Origin: Pachypanchax playfairii
Lineage: Eukaryota; Chordata; Actinopteri; Cyprinodontiformes; Aplocheilidae
DNA: 64,000 nucleotides
Assembly: GCA_006937955.1 (NCBI GenBank)
Contig: SSNP01000006.1
Location: 496,001-560,000 of the forward strand
Reading direction: 5' to 3'
Below are positions 38,201-53,200 of the stretch, piece by piece. The notes under the pieces were generated by a model. The model was not told where the DNA came from. It worked only from the letters and a program-made list of their open reading frames with translations, and searched no databases. Within the stretch, counting starts at the first letter, position 1. Every line of letters starts with the position of its first letter. The position numbers and the translations under genes were made by a program.

Positions 38201-41200
38201 TAACATTATCTACAATCAGTAACACGGGGCTATAAGCAGTGAGGGCAGACAAACAGACTTGAAAGTAATTAATAAAACAATATTAAATACTTTGAATTAA
38301 AGAGGAAAAGTTATGGTTGGGATGTAGAGAAAACTGAGGGTAATGCAGGAAAATAAAGATCAAATAAATCAGGAAATTAAAAGTGTTGGAATGTGGACAA
38401 ACCAGAGAAGGAATAGGAGCGATGGCGGTCAGATTGTTGTGGTGTCATGCTTTCACTGATGCCCCGAATACGAGCGTTGTACTCTGTTCCAGGGAGGAAA
38501 TATCAGGTGATATGGGGAAGGCAGCAGGTGGAGGAGGGTGACAGAGTTGCAGAAGAAGAAGCAGTGATGGGAACACAAATGGATTAAACAAAAAAAAATG
38601 AGAACCAAACAAAATCAGAGTAGGAATGAATGTAGGAGATATAGTTTGAAAAGGAGTTTGTGATAAAAGATTTCGGTTGTTCAAAAGTGTTTTAAAACAC
38701 AGAAAAAATGTGTTGACCATACAATGCATGTAAAATGTGTAATTAAACCTTTGCTCCACTGAGAGGCAGCAGAGAGCTTCTAAAGCTTTCTCCATTGAGC
38801 TCCATCCTATATGCAGATAATGCAGGGAAGCTCTGAATGCTTAGCTATTCTTATTCCCTTTGCCATCTCTACTCTAACAAGCTCTGATTCATTTCAGCTG
38901 CAGAGCTAATTTTATGAAGTCAGGTCATCCCACCAGCACAGCACCCCATGACAAATCTGTAACACAAACTGCTGAAAGCTGCACTGCTCACGTTCTGCTA
39001 CAGACTCTTCGGTTTGCCTCTCTCAGCATTTTGGATCCAGGATAGTTCCCCTGTATCATTTAATGACCAAAATCCAATATGCTATTAGGTACTTGACTTA
39101 TGTCCCTTTTTTCATTCATTTAAACCATAACCCTTCCAAAGTTTGACACATTTTAATTCTTATACATGCAAGAACAGACATTACTTCAGCACATATTAAC
39201 TCCTTCCATTGGATTGTTTTGCTTCATGAAGTCAAGAAAAGCTTTAAAAATGTCTGTTCCAACATTTCTGTCAATGACACAAAACAATAAAACTAAAAAT
39301 ATAAACACAAGAAAACCAAAGGACAATTATACTCTTGAATTACTAAGGACACCTTACCAGCAATACGATGAGCAACTAGGCCTTCCAGATTTAATGTTTC
39401 CTCTTCTGCATCTTGTTCTCTGGGCAAGGGTGAAGAAGATGTATCCTTAGGTTGGGGGGTAAGAGCAGGAAGGGGTGAAGAAGAGGTGCTGTACCCTGGG
39501 TATGGAGAGGAACCCTGCAGGTCTGGAGAGTGTGAAACTCCGCTGCCTGTATATGAGTTCACAGGCTTCTGCTGGCTGAAGTTTGAAGTATGATCAGTGG
39601 GATAGTGGTGGGGTGATTGACGTGTGTGAAGGTAGGGCTCAGGGGTGTGTGTTGGGGTGGTGTTCTGTTGGTGTTGGTAGCCAATGTTGGGCCTCTGGGA
39701 AAGATGTGTTGGAGAATCTGTTACTGGACTCTGGTTTGTTATTGTTGACACCCTCCCTGTTGATCGTGGAGGCTGATGATAGGTGTTGTTCACTGATCCA
39801 GAGTTGTTGTAGCCATGGATGGCAGAGTCTCCTTGGTAGGAAGGCCTTTCCAGGGTCTGGGAGATAGGTACCTGGGAGGAACTGAAGCTGTTCTCCCCAG
39901 GCGGTGCACTGTGGGACTTGGACATGTGGGAGTTGAGAGGATCCAGATCAAGCATTAGCATGTTTAGTGCCTCAATGGACTGCTCAATGTCTCGTTGTGA
40001 GGCTGGGAAGTGGGGCAGGCTGTGGGTTGACTGAAGAGGAGGCCCAAATGGATCATCTGGAAGACTATACTGGTGCCAATGGTTGAGACCTCTTTGAACA
40101 GCTTCTCGACTACTAGTACTCCTCTCAGGGGCCCTGGGCATCAGTTTAGAGTTGGTCTCAAGCCTATTGGTTGGTGGATTTCCAAAGGATGGTGAGCGGT
40201 ACATCCCTTCCCCATTTTGGTAGTTGCTGTACACTCCTTGGGGTGATGGTGAGTCTACTGACCTCTCTTGCATTGTTGTAGGTGTTCGTACTCCATGTAC
40301 AGGCATTTCGTTCAGCTTTTCCTCAAGAACACTTCCTTCAAAGTATGGGCTGTCGTTCTGAGTACTGACAGGTGTCTGTGATTGGTAGTAGAGGCTACCT
40401 GGTGTTGCTTGTCCCTCTAGGGATGATATGGTACCCAAACTGTCCACACTGTTGCCTTCTTGGCTATTGGGCAGCTCTTCATCAAGAATATCTGTCTCAC
40501 GGTCGTCTGTTGAAGCTGCCCCAAGAAGCCTAGTGTGACCTCCGTTGACATGCACCTGTGCTGGTACCAGGTGTCGGATCCCTCCTCCTGGACTGGTAGA
40601 TGTAGACAGGTAGGCCTGCCGCTGAGTTGGTGCCTCCAGGCCACTCAGAAGCTGGTCGAGCTCTCTTTTTTCCTGGGGGCTGAGTGTTGGGTGGGTTGTT
40701 GCAGGGTTGTTATGAACTGCAGCGCTCTGCAATGACTGGCTGTGCTCATCTGTACGATCAGTCTTGATGGATGCAGTAGAGTTGCCTGAGTCACTACTAA
40801 CAGACAGGGTATGGTCTACAGCAGGGAGAGAAGTGTGGCCTATCACGGGAAGGGTCTGCTCAGTTGTTTGTAGTGGATGGTTTGTTTGCTGCAAAGAGTT
40901 TTCTGCATTCTTCAAAGGATTTTCACGCACTGGGAGCCCATTTATGGTAACAACTCTCTCCAAGGAATCCTTCTTACAGACCCGAGCATATAGACTTCCA
41001 TCAAGTGGACCTTGAGTGTGAGCAACATCTGAAAGAGACATGAAGAAAGGAATTTGATTTGTAATTTCTCTTATGAAAACAAAGTAAAATGTTACATAGA
41101 GCATTTGTCTTGAACAAATACAATGCATTCAGTGGGCTATTTCAACACCCTCATTTTCCACTGCCCCCAACTCGTGCAATCATAAAAGTTTAACATGTGG

Positions 41201-44200
41201 CCCATTCAACAGAAACACAACCCCTTCAACTCTATTAATAGGCAATTTGTAGTTTTAAAGCTCCTGTCACATTGCGTCAGCAAGGGCCCACAGGGCCCAC
41301 AGGGTCATTCCCAACACATGAAAACATCTTGCCTGTGTGAGGAACAGAGACAGTTTGAATGCTTGGAGATAGACTAGGACGGGACAAGATGTGTTTTTCA
41401 AGCTGTTTGTAGAATCATATGATCAAAATGATGGTAAACAATTTTAGTTTGCTTTAAAAGCTGAAACATCTCTATTATGTGCAAAATTCTCTGAGACATT
41501 CCTGATGTAGTACCAGCGCTACCCTGCAAACAAATGGGTAGGTTGCTGATGTAGTTTCAGAAAGATGAACATTTTTTTTATTCAACAGTGGGAAATATGT
41601 TATAAAGTAAACAGGTCATTGCAACATTTTAGATACACATCCTTGAAACAACAATCAGAAATTCTGTCTCATTCTGAAGTAGCTCAAGTATAAAGAAGTA
41701 CTGTTTGCTTCCCTTATGTAGGATATCTTTGCAAAGTGATATACAACATATACATGCCCGAAGCGGGCTCACATGTGGGATGTTCCAAATTGAGCGACCC
41801 CCTGGGACAGATGGTGGATCGCTTGGACTGCAGCTATTTCAAAACCCATGTCAACAACAACTCCCGAGTGCAGTAGCAACAAGAATGAAAGGGCAGGCGC
41901 GGAAGCTGTAAACACAGTTTGTTCCTGTGGTTGCTTCAAATGTTGACACATTATGTGAGTATAAATTCAGGTTTAGGGTTACATTTTGTTTGGAATAGTG
42001 GGATTAGTCCAACAACTTAAGTCCTCATTGTGATACAAACAATGATATGTTACAAACAAAAACATCACAGGATCAAATTCAAATCAAATTTGATGAAAAC
42101 ACCTGTCTTACCTTATCCTCTGTAATCAAATAACTGATATTTCCTAGGTTTAAACAGAATGCACTCACAAATTCACCTATTTTCAAACCTTCAGTAACTT
42201 CTTATTGACAAGACGTTCTGTCTCTTTGCTTCTGTACCAACTCTCCCTGATTCATGCCCTCCCATCATCATCACATGTGCCCTGCTGGAGCGAGGTGGGG
42301 CTCTACAACTGGGGCTGCCAACAGGGGTGAGCTAGCACTATTAGATGATTTTGTTTTGTTCCTGTCAGCGGGGGAGGGACCTGAACACACCAGCTGTCTG
42401 AGAAGATACAGTGGGGCAAAAAAGTATTTAGTCAGCCACCAATTGTGTAAGTTCTCCCACTTAAAAAGATCAGAGAGGCCTGTAATTTTCATCATAGGTA
42501 TACCTCAACTATGAGAGACAAAATGAGGAAAAAAAATCCAGAAAATCACATTGTCTGATTTTTAAAGAATTTATTTGCAAATTATGGTGGAAAATAAGTA
42601 TTTGGTCACCTACAAACAAGTAAGATTTCTGGCTTTCACAGACCTGTAACTTCTTTAAGAGGCTCCTCGGTCCTCCACTCGTTACCTGTATTAATGGCAC
42701 CTGTGTGAACTCGTTATCAGTATAAAAGACACCTGTCCACAACCTCAAACAGTCACGCTCCAAACTCCACTATGGCCGAGACCAAAGAGCTGTCAAAGGA
42801 CACCAGAAACAAAATTGTAGACCTTCACCAGGCTGGGAAGACTGAATCTGCAATAGGTAAGCAGCTTGGTGTGAAGAAATCAACTGTGGGAGCAATTATT
42901 AGAAAATGGAAGACATACAAGACCACTGATAATCTCCCTCGATCTGGGGCTCCACGCAAGATCTCACCCCGTGGGGTCAAAATGATCACAAGAACGGTGA
43001 GCAAAAATCCCAGAACCACACGGAGGGACCTAGTGAATGACCTGCAGAGAGCTGGGACCAAAGTAACAAAGGCTACCATCAGTAACACACTACGCCGCCA
43101 GGGACTCAAATCCTGCAGTGCCAGACGTGTCCCCCTGCTGAAGCCAGGACACGTCCAGGCCCGTCTGCGGTTTGCTAGAGAGCATTTGGATGATCCAGAA
43201 GAGGATTGGGAGAACATCATATGGTCAGATGAAACCAAAATAGAACTTTTTGGTAGAAACTCAACTTGTCGTGTTTGGAGGGGAAAGAATGCTGAGTTGG
43301 ATCCAAAGAACACCATACCTACTGTAAAGCATGGGGGTGGAAACATCATGCTTTGGGGCTGTTTTTCTGCAAGGGGACCAGGACGACTGATCCGTGTAAA
43401 GGAAAGAATGAATGGGGCCATGTATCGTAAGATTTTGAGTGAAAACCTCCTTCCATCAGCAAGGGCATTGAAAATGAGACGTGGCTGGGTCTTTCAGCAT
43501 GACAATGATCCCAAACACACCGCCCGGGCAACGAAGGAGTGGCTTCGTAAGAAGCATTTCAAGGTCCTGGAGTGGCCTAGCCAGTCTCCAGATCTCAACC
43601 CCATAGAAAATCTCTGGAGGGAGTTGAAAGTCCGTGTGGCCCAGCGTCAGCCCCAAAACATCACTGCTCTAGAGGAGATCTGCATGGAGGAATGGGCCAA
43701 AATACCAGCAACAGTGTGTGAAAACCTTGTGAAGACTTACAGAAAACGTTTGACCTCTGTCATTTCCAACAAAGGCTATATAACAAAGTATTGAGATTAA
43801 CTTTTGTTATTGACCAAACACTTATTTTCCACCATAATTTGCAAATAAATTCTTTAAAAATCAGACAATGTGATTTTCTGGATTTTTTTTCCTCATTTTG
43901 TCTCTCATAGTTGAGGTATACCTATGATGAAAATTACAGGCCTCTCTGATCTTTTTAAGTGGGAGAACTTACACAATTGGTGGCTGACTAAATACTTCTT
44001 TGCCCCACTGTATATATTTTTTAAAGTAAACTCCCATACCATCCATGTGCAGCTCTTCAGCCTGAGAAACTCTGAAACCCTGATTTACAAAATTCAATCC
44101 TCTTTTCAGTTTGAATCCTCAAAACATTCATACTGCACAGCATTTTGTTCAATTTTTCCTTTACGAGAGATTTCAGCTTTCAGGGATTAAAACCCTTTCA

Positions 44201-47200
44201 TAGATGCAACATAATTGCATCAAGAAAGCAAGGTCCCATAACTGTCTTTGCTCTTCAGCTGCTGATCGACTAAAACATTCTTTTCATAGCGTGAATACAC
44301 TTTTTCCCCAAAGGAAATAGAAAAAAGTGAGATCATGTTGTCTGCAGACATCCTTTGAACAAACTAACTTTTGGCTACAGTATGTGCCAAAACAAATAAT
44401 CCTGGCTGTTGATTGTTTCATATGCAAAGTTAAGGGGAATCAATGTGTCTGATGAAATATCTTTCTGAAGAATGAGAAAAATTACACTCAGAACAACCAG
44501 AATTCACTGTTTTCATAAGAAATTTCAAGGAACATTTATTTTGTGGCTTATGATTTGGAAATAGACAAATAACTGGAATATTCTCAAACTCTTTAGATCA
44601 GGTTAACCAGTGCTACATTTACCACTACCACTACAGCAACGTCCTCCATGTTCCTGAGAGCAGAAAAACACAATTAGAACCAAATAAAATGAAGCTATAA
44701 ACTGAAACTGTTTCTTTGATTAATGCCCTGGAGCTTCCATGATTATTTTGCACACAAATTTATAGATTTTGCACTGGAACTTAACATGAAAACAGAGAAT
44801 ACAATATCCCAATAAAAATACTATCCCATACCCAGTTGTAAATATTAGCACTCCAGTCAGGTTTATTTTAATCACCATACTTCTTAATGACGTCACCTTC
44901 TCTCTATTTGAACAGAACGAATAGCTTTCCTCCAGTGTCAATAAATGCCGCAGCACAGCTCAAATTAGATCAGTTGACTCATGGAGGCTTGGCCAACACA
45001 AATAGCTAACAGCTTGTTTCCTATTTGAGCAGATGACGGGAACGTGTCGGTCTTTTTTGTTTCAGTCCAAACTGGCGTGAATAAAAAACTTCTCTGGCTT
45101 CTTATAAATCTGTCAGTGTCGCTGTCTGACACACAGAAAGCCCCACACCTGCATGTATACTCCACATTCCCTCATGTGACAGGTACTTTTTCATTTTTTG
45201 TGGAAGTGCCAGAAACACTGCTCGTGCAGAGAGGCACACAAACACCTGCCTCTTTGCTGTTTTCTCTTAAGTGTTCACTTGAGTGCCTCTCGCTACATCA
45301 CTGCCCCTGAGGGCAATTTAAAAAGCCATTTTAACACCTGTGGTCAATGGTTTATTATAAACACATAATGTGCAATAAAAACTGCTGTGTTAATAAAGTC
45401 AGCCACATAATATTTAATCACATGATAAATTTGTAGTTTTCACTGTCTTGGATATGTCTAACAGTGCTCAATTTCTAATATTTTTGAGATAAATAAATCA
45501 TTAAAATGCTCAGTTATGTCAATATGAAACATCTAAATTAAAATTTACTGTCAGAATAATAACTTTTGAGATAACTGATTTATACTGAATGGGAGAGGCA
45601 TTAAAATAATTTACAAAATTATGATTAAAGCTGTCAGAAAAAGCTGTTTTCATGATTTAATCCCAATAATGTTTCTATTCTTGACAATTACTTTTTGTTT
45701 AGATCCTGTAAACTACACTTAGTAACAAAAACCTGCAGATTTTAGACCTGCAGAAACATTTTATGCAGCTTTGTAGAGGTTTTACATATTTTCCTTTTTT
45801 TATGTTTCCAATGTTGTCAAGACTGATGTGGTTCTATTGAATGAACCATCCCACCTTTCCAAAAACCAGACTTATAAAGCTGAGTTGAGTTTGTTTTATG
45901 AGCTCAAACACACACTGACGTGCAGTAATGCTGATTAATGTCTGATTATCTCACAGCAGGATGCTACATTCACTGTCACAACACTTTCATCATCAAGAAC
46001 AGTTAATTTCATTTTTACAGTTTTAAAAGTTTCTCTCCCTAAAAAACGGATTTGGATCAAAATGTTTATTAAAGTCTTGGTTTGGATGTTTGGTGGATGA
46101 TGGGAAATAGAAATGCTTGTGTTCTGGATACGGTGACAGTCTCTCAGAAAGGTGTCGTGGTTGATGTATCAGTGACTGGCACAAGGACAACTTCTGCAGT
46201 TTTATATTTGCCGTGTCTGCCTCTCGGTCTGTCGCTCGTTGTCCAGCTGTCACATTTTGAGGTGACGTGATGCGACCATGTCCGTCTCGGTGATTGCTTT
46301 CAGGATGATGTCACCCATTCGTCTGTCCGTCTGACATCTGAGTGGCTGTCATAAAAAATCCATCCGTCTGGATGTCTGTCAGGGATTTTGACTTCCAGCC
46401 ATGTCTGATTCATGTCAACTTTCTAATCTTGATGCTGTAGAGTCAAATACATCATCAGATCTTTTGGATTTTGGAAGAATAACATTTTTTTTTTGCTTAA
46501 ATCTGCTTCAGTCCTAAACAAACTGGATCTTTACATATAACCAAACAGGGAGGATCATGTCTCCTATATGTCTGTCCTGCCGGCTCCTGGGTGGAGGGTG
46601 TGTTTTCCATCCATCATTCAGTTCTGAGGATCAGTCATAACAGTGAATCTTTCTGCTGTCTACCTGGACGTCAGCCTGTCAGCTGCGGCTCTGAGAGAGA
46701 TTTGATGAACCATATTTACGTCCAAGCAGTTGCCGTCTTTAAAGGCTGTACGTCAACACAATAAAAAAGATGTAAAACAAACAAATTCTGAAGAACTTGA
46801 CACATTTTTTATGTACAACTGGATCTGCTATGAATATCTTTGATAAGGTGTAACTGAAAACTGTTTCATTTCTACATTAAATTAAACCTTATTCTTATTT
46901 GTAGAGCTGCACCTTCATGTATGTTCAACACCTTTTATCGCCCGATTTTTAAAATATTCAATCCAAGTTGTTTTAAGGTTTTTTTTTAATATAAATCAAA
47001 TGTTTTATAGATGTAGAGCATCTTTCTACTCCTAGGACAAAGTTTGATTAAAAAGATTTTTTTTTTTTAACCTTAGATGTTTCTGACAGTAGAAATGTTA
47101 AATTAAAAGAGCACCAATTTACCTGTTGATTAATTAGTCTGACATTTGCTATTTGTTATAATCTACATCAGCCATGTTTAAACCAGTCAAATAGAAGGAA

Positions 47201-50200
47201 TATCTGTGGATACCTCACTTGATCTTAAATCCACGTGTTCAGGTGCTTCAAGCAACGGGGTGTCTTTCAGAGCAAGGTTGTGCAGCACAACACCGATAGA
47301 CACCAAAAGAACAAAATATTATTTAGTAAAGTCACGCTTTACTGTTTATCTTTTGTAATTATTAGAGATTACAGTCTGTAAATCCTAAACAAAACTCATC
47401 ATCTTTGTATAGTTCTTTAAATATTGCAGTTGTGGACATCAGGGTAAAAAGAACAAAACTGTCATTTATAATAACGTTTTTGAACCTATTCATTCCATTG
47501 AACTTAGAATGCAGCAGAGCCCATCACTTTTTCATTCCCTATATGATTCTCTCTCTTCCCTGATATACGATATAATATTATATATATCAGCTAAAACCAG
47601 CCAAAAACAAGCAAATCAGTTTCATAAATCAAAAAACAGCTGCTGCAATTTTGAAAAATCCGACTCAGACATTAAGAATCTTAATCAGTCAAACTGGAAT
47701 TAAAACACATGATTTAAGAACATTATGCAGTAAACCCTGTTGAACTGCAGCTCAGCATGTAAAGTGATTAGAATCAGCTCAGTCTGCAACATATAAACAT
47801 AAATAGGAGAAATATTCCTGAAAATAAATGCTTTATCTTTTTAAGTTATCTGAGTCCATTGAATGCCTCATGGTGACAGTATTTACATCCTGAGTTGGGA
47901 GACTGTTTCCATGGTGATGTTTAATTAGACTAGAATAAATCTGCATCCATTTCTTTAGATCTTTTGTAGAATATTTTGAGAAACTAGAGTTGAGATGAAC
48001 TGTGTGAGAAAGAAGATGGTCAGAAGGAACTCAATGGGATATCCAGGACCGGGATTTGAACCTGCTGCTGCAACTCACTGGGCTGTCAACAAGAGGAAGC
48101 ATTTCAGGCTCATCAAAGGTTTAAAAATACCTGATAGTAACATTTTGTTCACCACATTAGAAGCCTACAGCTCCCCTCTTCATGAGGTTTGGTCATTTAA
48201 ACCACAACATGCCACTTTAAAAAAAGTTAATTTGCTTTTAAAACATCAAATCACTGACCATTTGTAAAGTAAAAGCTGTAAACCCAGTCCGAAGGTCTCT
48301 GCAGGGCTTCTGCAGTCACAAATCAAAGTCTCTAATAGTTTTGGCGCACCCAAATTGCAGCCCACATATAAAATGTTCCACACACAAATTGCTTGCTCCA
48401 TGACTCATTTTGTACCATATAGGCGCCAAACACGCAGAATTCAACCGTGTTGTCATAGAAACACAGTAAACAGACAAACAGGCTCTTGTCTGTGCACACT
48501 GAGCGCACAGAAATCAACTCGTCACTTTGTTTAAGAAACAGATTTTAGCAAATATTTAAATACAGCCAAAATTTGACAGATTCAATTAAATTTTTTTTTT
48601 TTTTTCACAACAGTTTGTATTTTAAAAGCAACAAACAAGGTTTTGAACTGTAACAGTACAGTTGTAACTCGTTGGCCTGAAACTCACCAGTCAGCGTCGC
48701 CTTGTTCAGCTGCTCATCTTGATTCCTTGATCTTCTTTCATTCTTGAAACTTTCTTTCTTATAATTTACCTTTTATCATGTATGTTTAAAAAATCTTAAA
48801 ATACTTCACGATTACACTGTAAAACTTTAAAAGAGTCTGGTCTTTTCTCTCAGTCCCCGTCTCACTATCTGTCTCTGTCTGTCTCTGTCCAGCTATTCCA
48901 GACATGTTTGAGGGCTCAGCCTCAGCCAAAAATGGGAGGAGGGCCGTAAACAAGGCACACAGCCGTGCTGTCACTGGGCCGGCTCATCTACTGTACTACA
49001 CACACCACACACACATTTTCCCTGTAAAAAAATCCTGCTTTTAGAGGTTAAGCTCTTTTTTGTTTGTATGTTTGTTTTGGAGTTATGTGAGTCATAATTT
49101 AAACTGCATGTACTTGAAGACTGTTGCTCTGACTATCCAAATACACTTTTCAAAGCAATAATTTTGACACTTAAAAAAAAACTTCTTGTCTGAAATACTT
49201 GTTTGGAACCTATTGGTGGTAATAATGTTGATAATACATCAAAATCCAAAGGTGAAACACTGGACCTGATTTTTGTCTCTCTCAGGTTAAAAAGCTCCAG
49301 TTTTGTCTCATCTGTTCAAATAATCTTCATCTAGAAGCTTCATGGCTTGTCAGTGTGAATTTTGATAAATTCTAGTTTTAATTTTTTTTGTCAACAGTGG
49401 CAATCTCCTGGATCTCTCTCCATGAAGCTCACGACAGTTTCAAATGTGATAGATGATCAAAAAGTGACGTGTCATGACCTTGTAGTTTAGCTTAAATTGT
49501 TTTACATGAACATGAAGATCTAAGATCTTCTTTGAGCTCCTCAGACCAGATCTGGTCTTTGCTTTATCTGGTCCATGTTCAGTGTGGTGCACAAAGTGAT
49601 ATCAAACTACCTGAGAACCTGTTTGTTTCCTTCAAACAGACTGAACGACTGATGAAAAGCTTGAAGGGACTTGTGTTACTAATTATAGTTAAACATTTAG
49701 TTTGAAATGTGACTGTAAGATTAGTAAAGAAACCCACCTTTGTTTTGGTTTCCAGAATAAGCTCAGTGCTTGTAGAAAAGCAATAATCTCACCAACATTT
49801 TCATTCATCAAATAAGCAGCTTCATTACTGTCTAACCTGTTTTTAAAAAGTTTATGTTTTTTTCAACAAAATCACAGTTTGCATGTGGACACCCAACAAA
49901 CAAAGCTAAAGACATTAACATCAGGTTAGCATTTGTATCAACTGTCATGTAATCACAGCACTTGGACTAAAAGTCTCCCAATCCCACATCCAGCAGACTG
50001 TCAGTCCCCAAAAATCAGCTGATATTTAACTGGAATGACTTGACTGGCAGACCTGACACTCAAACAACTGTTTTTTGACAACAAATGCATCTAAGTAACT
50101 GATTCCTACAACCCCCCCAAAATTGTGGGGTGTGAAAGTTAGTAAAAAACGAAGATGCAAGAATCTATTAAAAAGAAACAGCTTGTGACGATTAGCGTTG

Positions 50201-53200
50201 GCGCTGCTCTCAATGGAAGGACTTGACCTTTCCTGCTTTGTGCCTTGTGCTACATCCTTCAGACACCACAATTTGTTTTCTTTTTTTGCTTGTAGTAGCA
50301 CACAAACCCCGCAGAGACTCAAACATTGGCCTTTTGACTCTGCTGACCTCTGGGATGACAGCTGCTTCCAACCACACTGCTGTCAGTGGAGTAAAGGCAA
50401 CACAAACACACAAGATGCACCGCAAAAGCAAACAACTGCTTTAATCAAACACACTCCTGTTAATCAGACTGAAACTCACAGTTTCATTATTCCAAACTTG
50501 CAGACTGTGAAGACACCTGTATTTACTGAGAACTCTCGACTGGATTTCCAAGGTCAGTGGTTAAAAATGGTGGGAGGAAAAGTTAGCCAAGCCCCCTGAA
50601 TGGATTCAAACTGGAGCTCCTGCGGGATGAAACGTTCATTTAACACCCAGACAAATAAACAAGCTGAGATTCTTTAAATGATGCTGGATGAGTGATAGAT
50701 GTCCCCTGAGGTGCAGCATGTAAAAATAGGCCCTTCTCTCATTGAGACCTATTCATTTAGTTCTGGACTACTGGTGTAATTTACACTTGATTGACAATGT
50801 TCTTCCCTTAAATGTCATTAAGTGATTTTCCCAACAATGTAGTTTAAGCCACAGTTTGAAAATGATTTAAACAGGTTTCCCGTTATGTAATTTCATGATT
50901 TGTTTGCCAAATCTTCCTTCCTTTGAATCCAAAACCTCTCGATCCCAAGACTGTCCAAACAGTAAAAAGAGAAGCCATGTTCCTGCACGACCTCGTTCAA
51001 GCCTCCAGATTCTGCTTCCAAGCATAAGAGTGAAAACTGCAATTAGAGAAATGGATTAACTGGCCGAGAGCTTTTTTCCGCTGAGTGCTGGAAACACAAC
51101 CGCCTGATCCATTAGAATCAAATTTGCAATCCTGTCAATTCCCAATGACCTTCCTGCAAAACGACAGTTCTCAGGGGATGTGCAGGGAAATAAAATAGGC
51201 TTTCGCAAAGCTGTGAAAATAAATAAATAAATCTCCCACTCGTAAAACTGAATGCAGCACTAGAAAGACTGCCAAGTCCTGACTCGACGGACGGAGCCCC
51301 TGTTTGTGCTGATTTTACAACAACAATCATAAATCTCCTCATCACCATGAGGAATGAAAAGGACTCCTGAAGCGAGTCGGACTCAGTAAATCCTAAAAAT
51401 CCCTCTCTGCTCACATATTTGTCATATTTTTAGGGCTTTTTTAAAAGCGTATCCTAACATCAGTTTAGAAAATAAAGACAGTTTTGCTGATACCACTGAT
51501 GGACAGAAACTCGCCCTTTGCCATAGAAACACAGGAGGTGGGCTCAGACCCTTGTGCCAGTTGGGTGTTTCAGCTTACACCCCCCTCTCGGTCCAGATAA
51601 AGAGAGCAGCAAGTTGCAAGGCGACTGACGCCCCCTATTTCTGCAGCAGCTATTTAAAGGACTCATTGACAGCCTGTTGTGGCGCTTCAGAGGAATGGAA
51701 ACATGGAGATGTAAAACATCTTAAAACCGGACACCTTAGTTGTTCTGACAGAGACATTGTCCCTCACTGTTTGGTTGTTTAAACACCAAACGTGACATGT
51801 CAGTGGAGAAAGTTTCCATGTCTGGCATCTGGAGGAACTTTACAGCACTAGTTGAGGATGTATAAAATTCAGTTACCTTGAATAATCATTTTATTTTATT
51901 ACAGATAGGAGATTAAATAAATCCCTGAACGTTATCCGTGTGATCAAATCAACAAAGCCACAGATCAAGAATCTGTAACTGTGTGTGAAAAGAGACAGAA
52001 TGTCTTTCAAAGCTCAGTGTGGATGTACCATGTTCACTGTCCACTGTGTCCACCGTGTCCTCACAGCCCTGGTTAAAGTTGTCATACGAGTCCCAGCGGA
52101 TCAGAGGGTCCAACGTGTTGTAGTCCACAGAAACACTCGGACCATTTTCCAGATGACCCAGACCTGAAGAAAAACCAGGTGGAGTGGAGAACACAGTTCT
52201 TACACATTAAATATGTCAATCAAAACTAAAACACACAACAAATATACTTTGATACACAGTAAATGATGTAACTGTTGTTTTGTACGAAGGATTTCTACTC
52301 ATGGACAAGTTCATTCATAACAATAAACCTACATAATGACACTGATACAATCGATGGCTTTTCATTTAAATAGAATCAAATACCTTTGATCTTTTCTGGT
52401 CCATACGAGAAAACAAACTCTACTTTTCCGTATTCTGGGAAGCGCTCATCTACATAAACACACACAGAACAATGCACAGCTTTCATACAAACAACATTCT
52501 CCTGAACCATCATGAGCATTTTAATCTGAAAAGATCATTTAATTTATGTTAAAAAAGTATATAATTTTGATCTGTAGTTTTTGTAATAAATTGAACAAAT
52601 GGATGTTTTTTTTCTTTTCTTTAAAACATCAGCTGAGGATGATGTGAGTGAGTGCTGAGTGCTTTTTGCCACAAGAGGACTCTGTTCACTGTGAAACTGA
52701 GCAGCAGAACACATCATGCTGAGCTCAGAAATCTAAGCCCAGAACACAAACATTAAACCTTAAAGTCTCTTGATCGCACCTAAATCATAAGAAATGTGCA
52801 CATTTATTTAGAAAAAGGCAGAATAAGTTAAAGAATGGCTGCTTTTTTACTTCTTCTGTCCCTCAGTTCTCTACACTTGAGTATTAATTACCTTTGAAGG
52901 TCTCATCAAGCTCGTTCTTCCCAAAAACCACGCCGAGGTCATGTATGGCACACGTGTGGAACTGCACCCTGAACACCACGTCTCTGGTTGGGTCCCTGTA
53001 CTTCTTGTGGTAACACTTCAGCTGAATGAGCAGGATCAAAACATTAAATCACTGGATGCGTCAGACAGTCAGAAGTTTTAACTGAACTCTTACCAGAATA
53101 TCTCCTTTCAGAAGAAGTCCAGGCTCGATGGTGATGCAGATACTGGTGTTACTGTCTCCTTGCACATTACTGGAAAATAAGACAGTAAAAACCTTTGAAT

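Larger units (their letters stand above)
41029..52028 (-). other. tns1: Large tns1 intron with a Tc1 insertion
   Basis: An 11 kb intron between the C2-domain exons and the central exon. Apart from the Tc1 element at 42.4-44.0 kb, no gene is supported. Short ORFs, poly(T) runs (48589-48605) and small CA/CT-rich tracts are present. Confidence 0.85.

Noticed and set aside
41705..41951. Short frames with a regular look (for example DPLGQMVDRLDCSYFKTHVN)
   Set aside because: Possibly a tiny repeat remnant, but no family could be named and no borders seen.
42825..43656. Minus-strand ORFs across the Tc1 transposase
   Set aside because: Shadows of the transposase frame, which has all the catalytic motifs.
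48030..48070. B-box-like ccgggatttgaacc
   Set aside because: A single tRNA-like promoter box without an A box, body or borders; too little to call a SINE or tRNA.
50198..50599. 133-codon plus-strand ORF in the large tns1 intron
   Set aside because: No domain, no conserved block and no splice or promoter context; overlapped by other chance frames on both strands.
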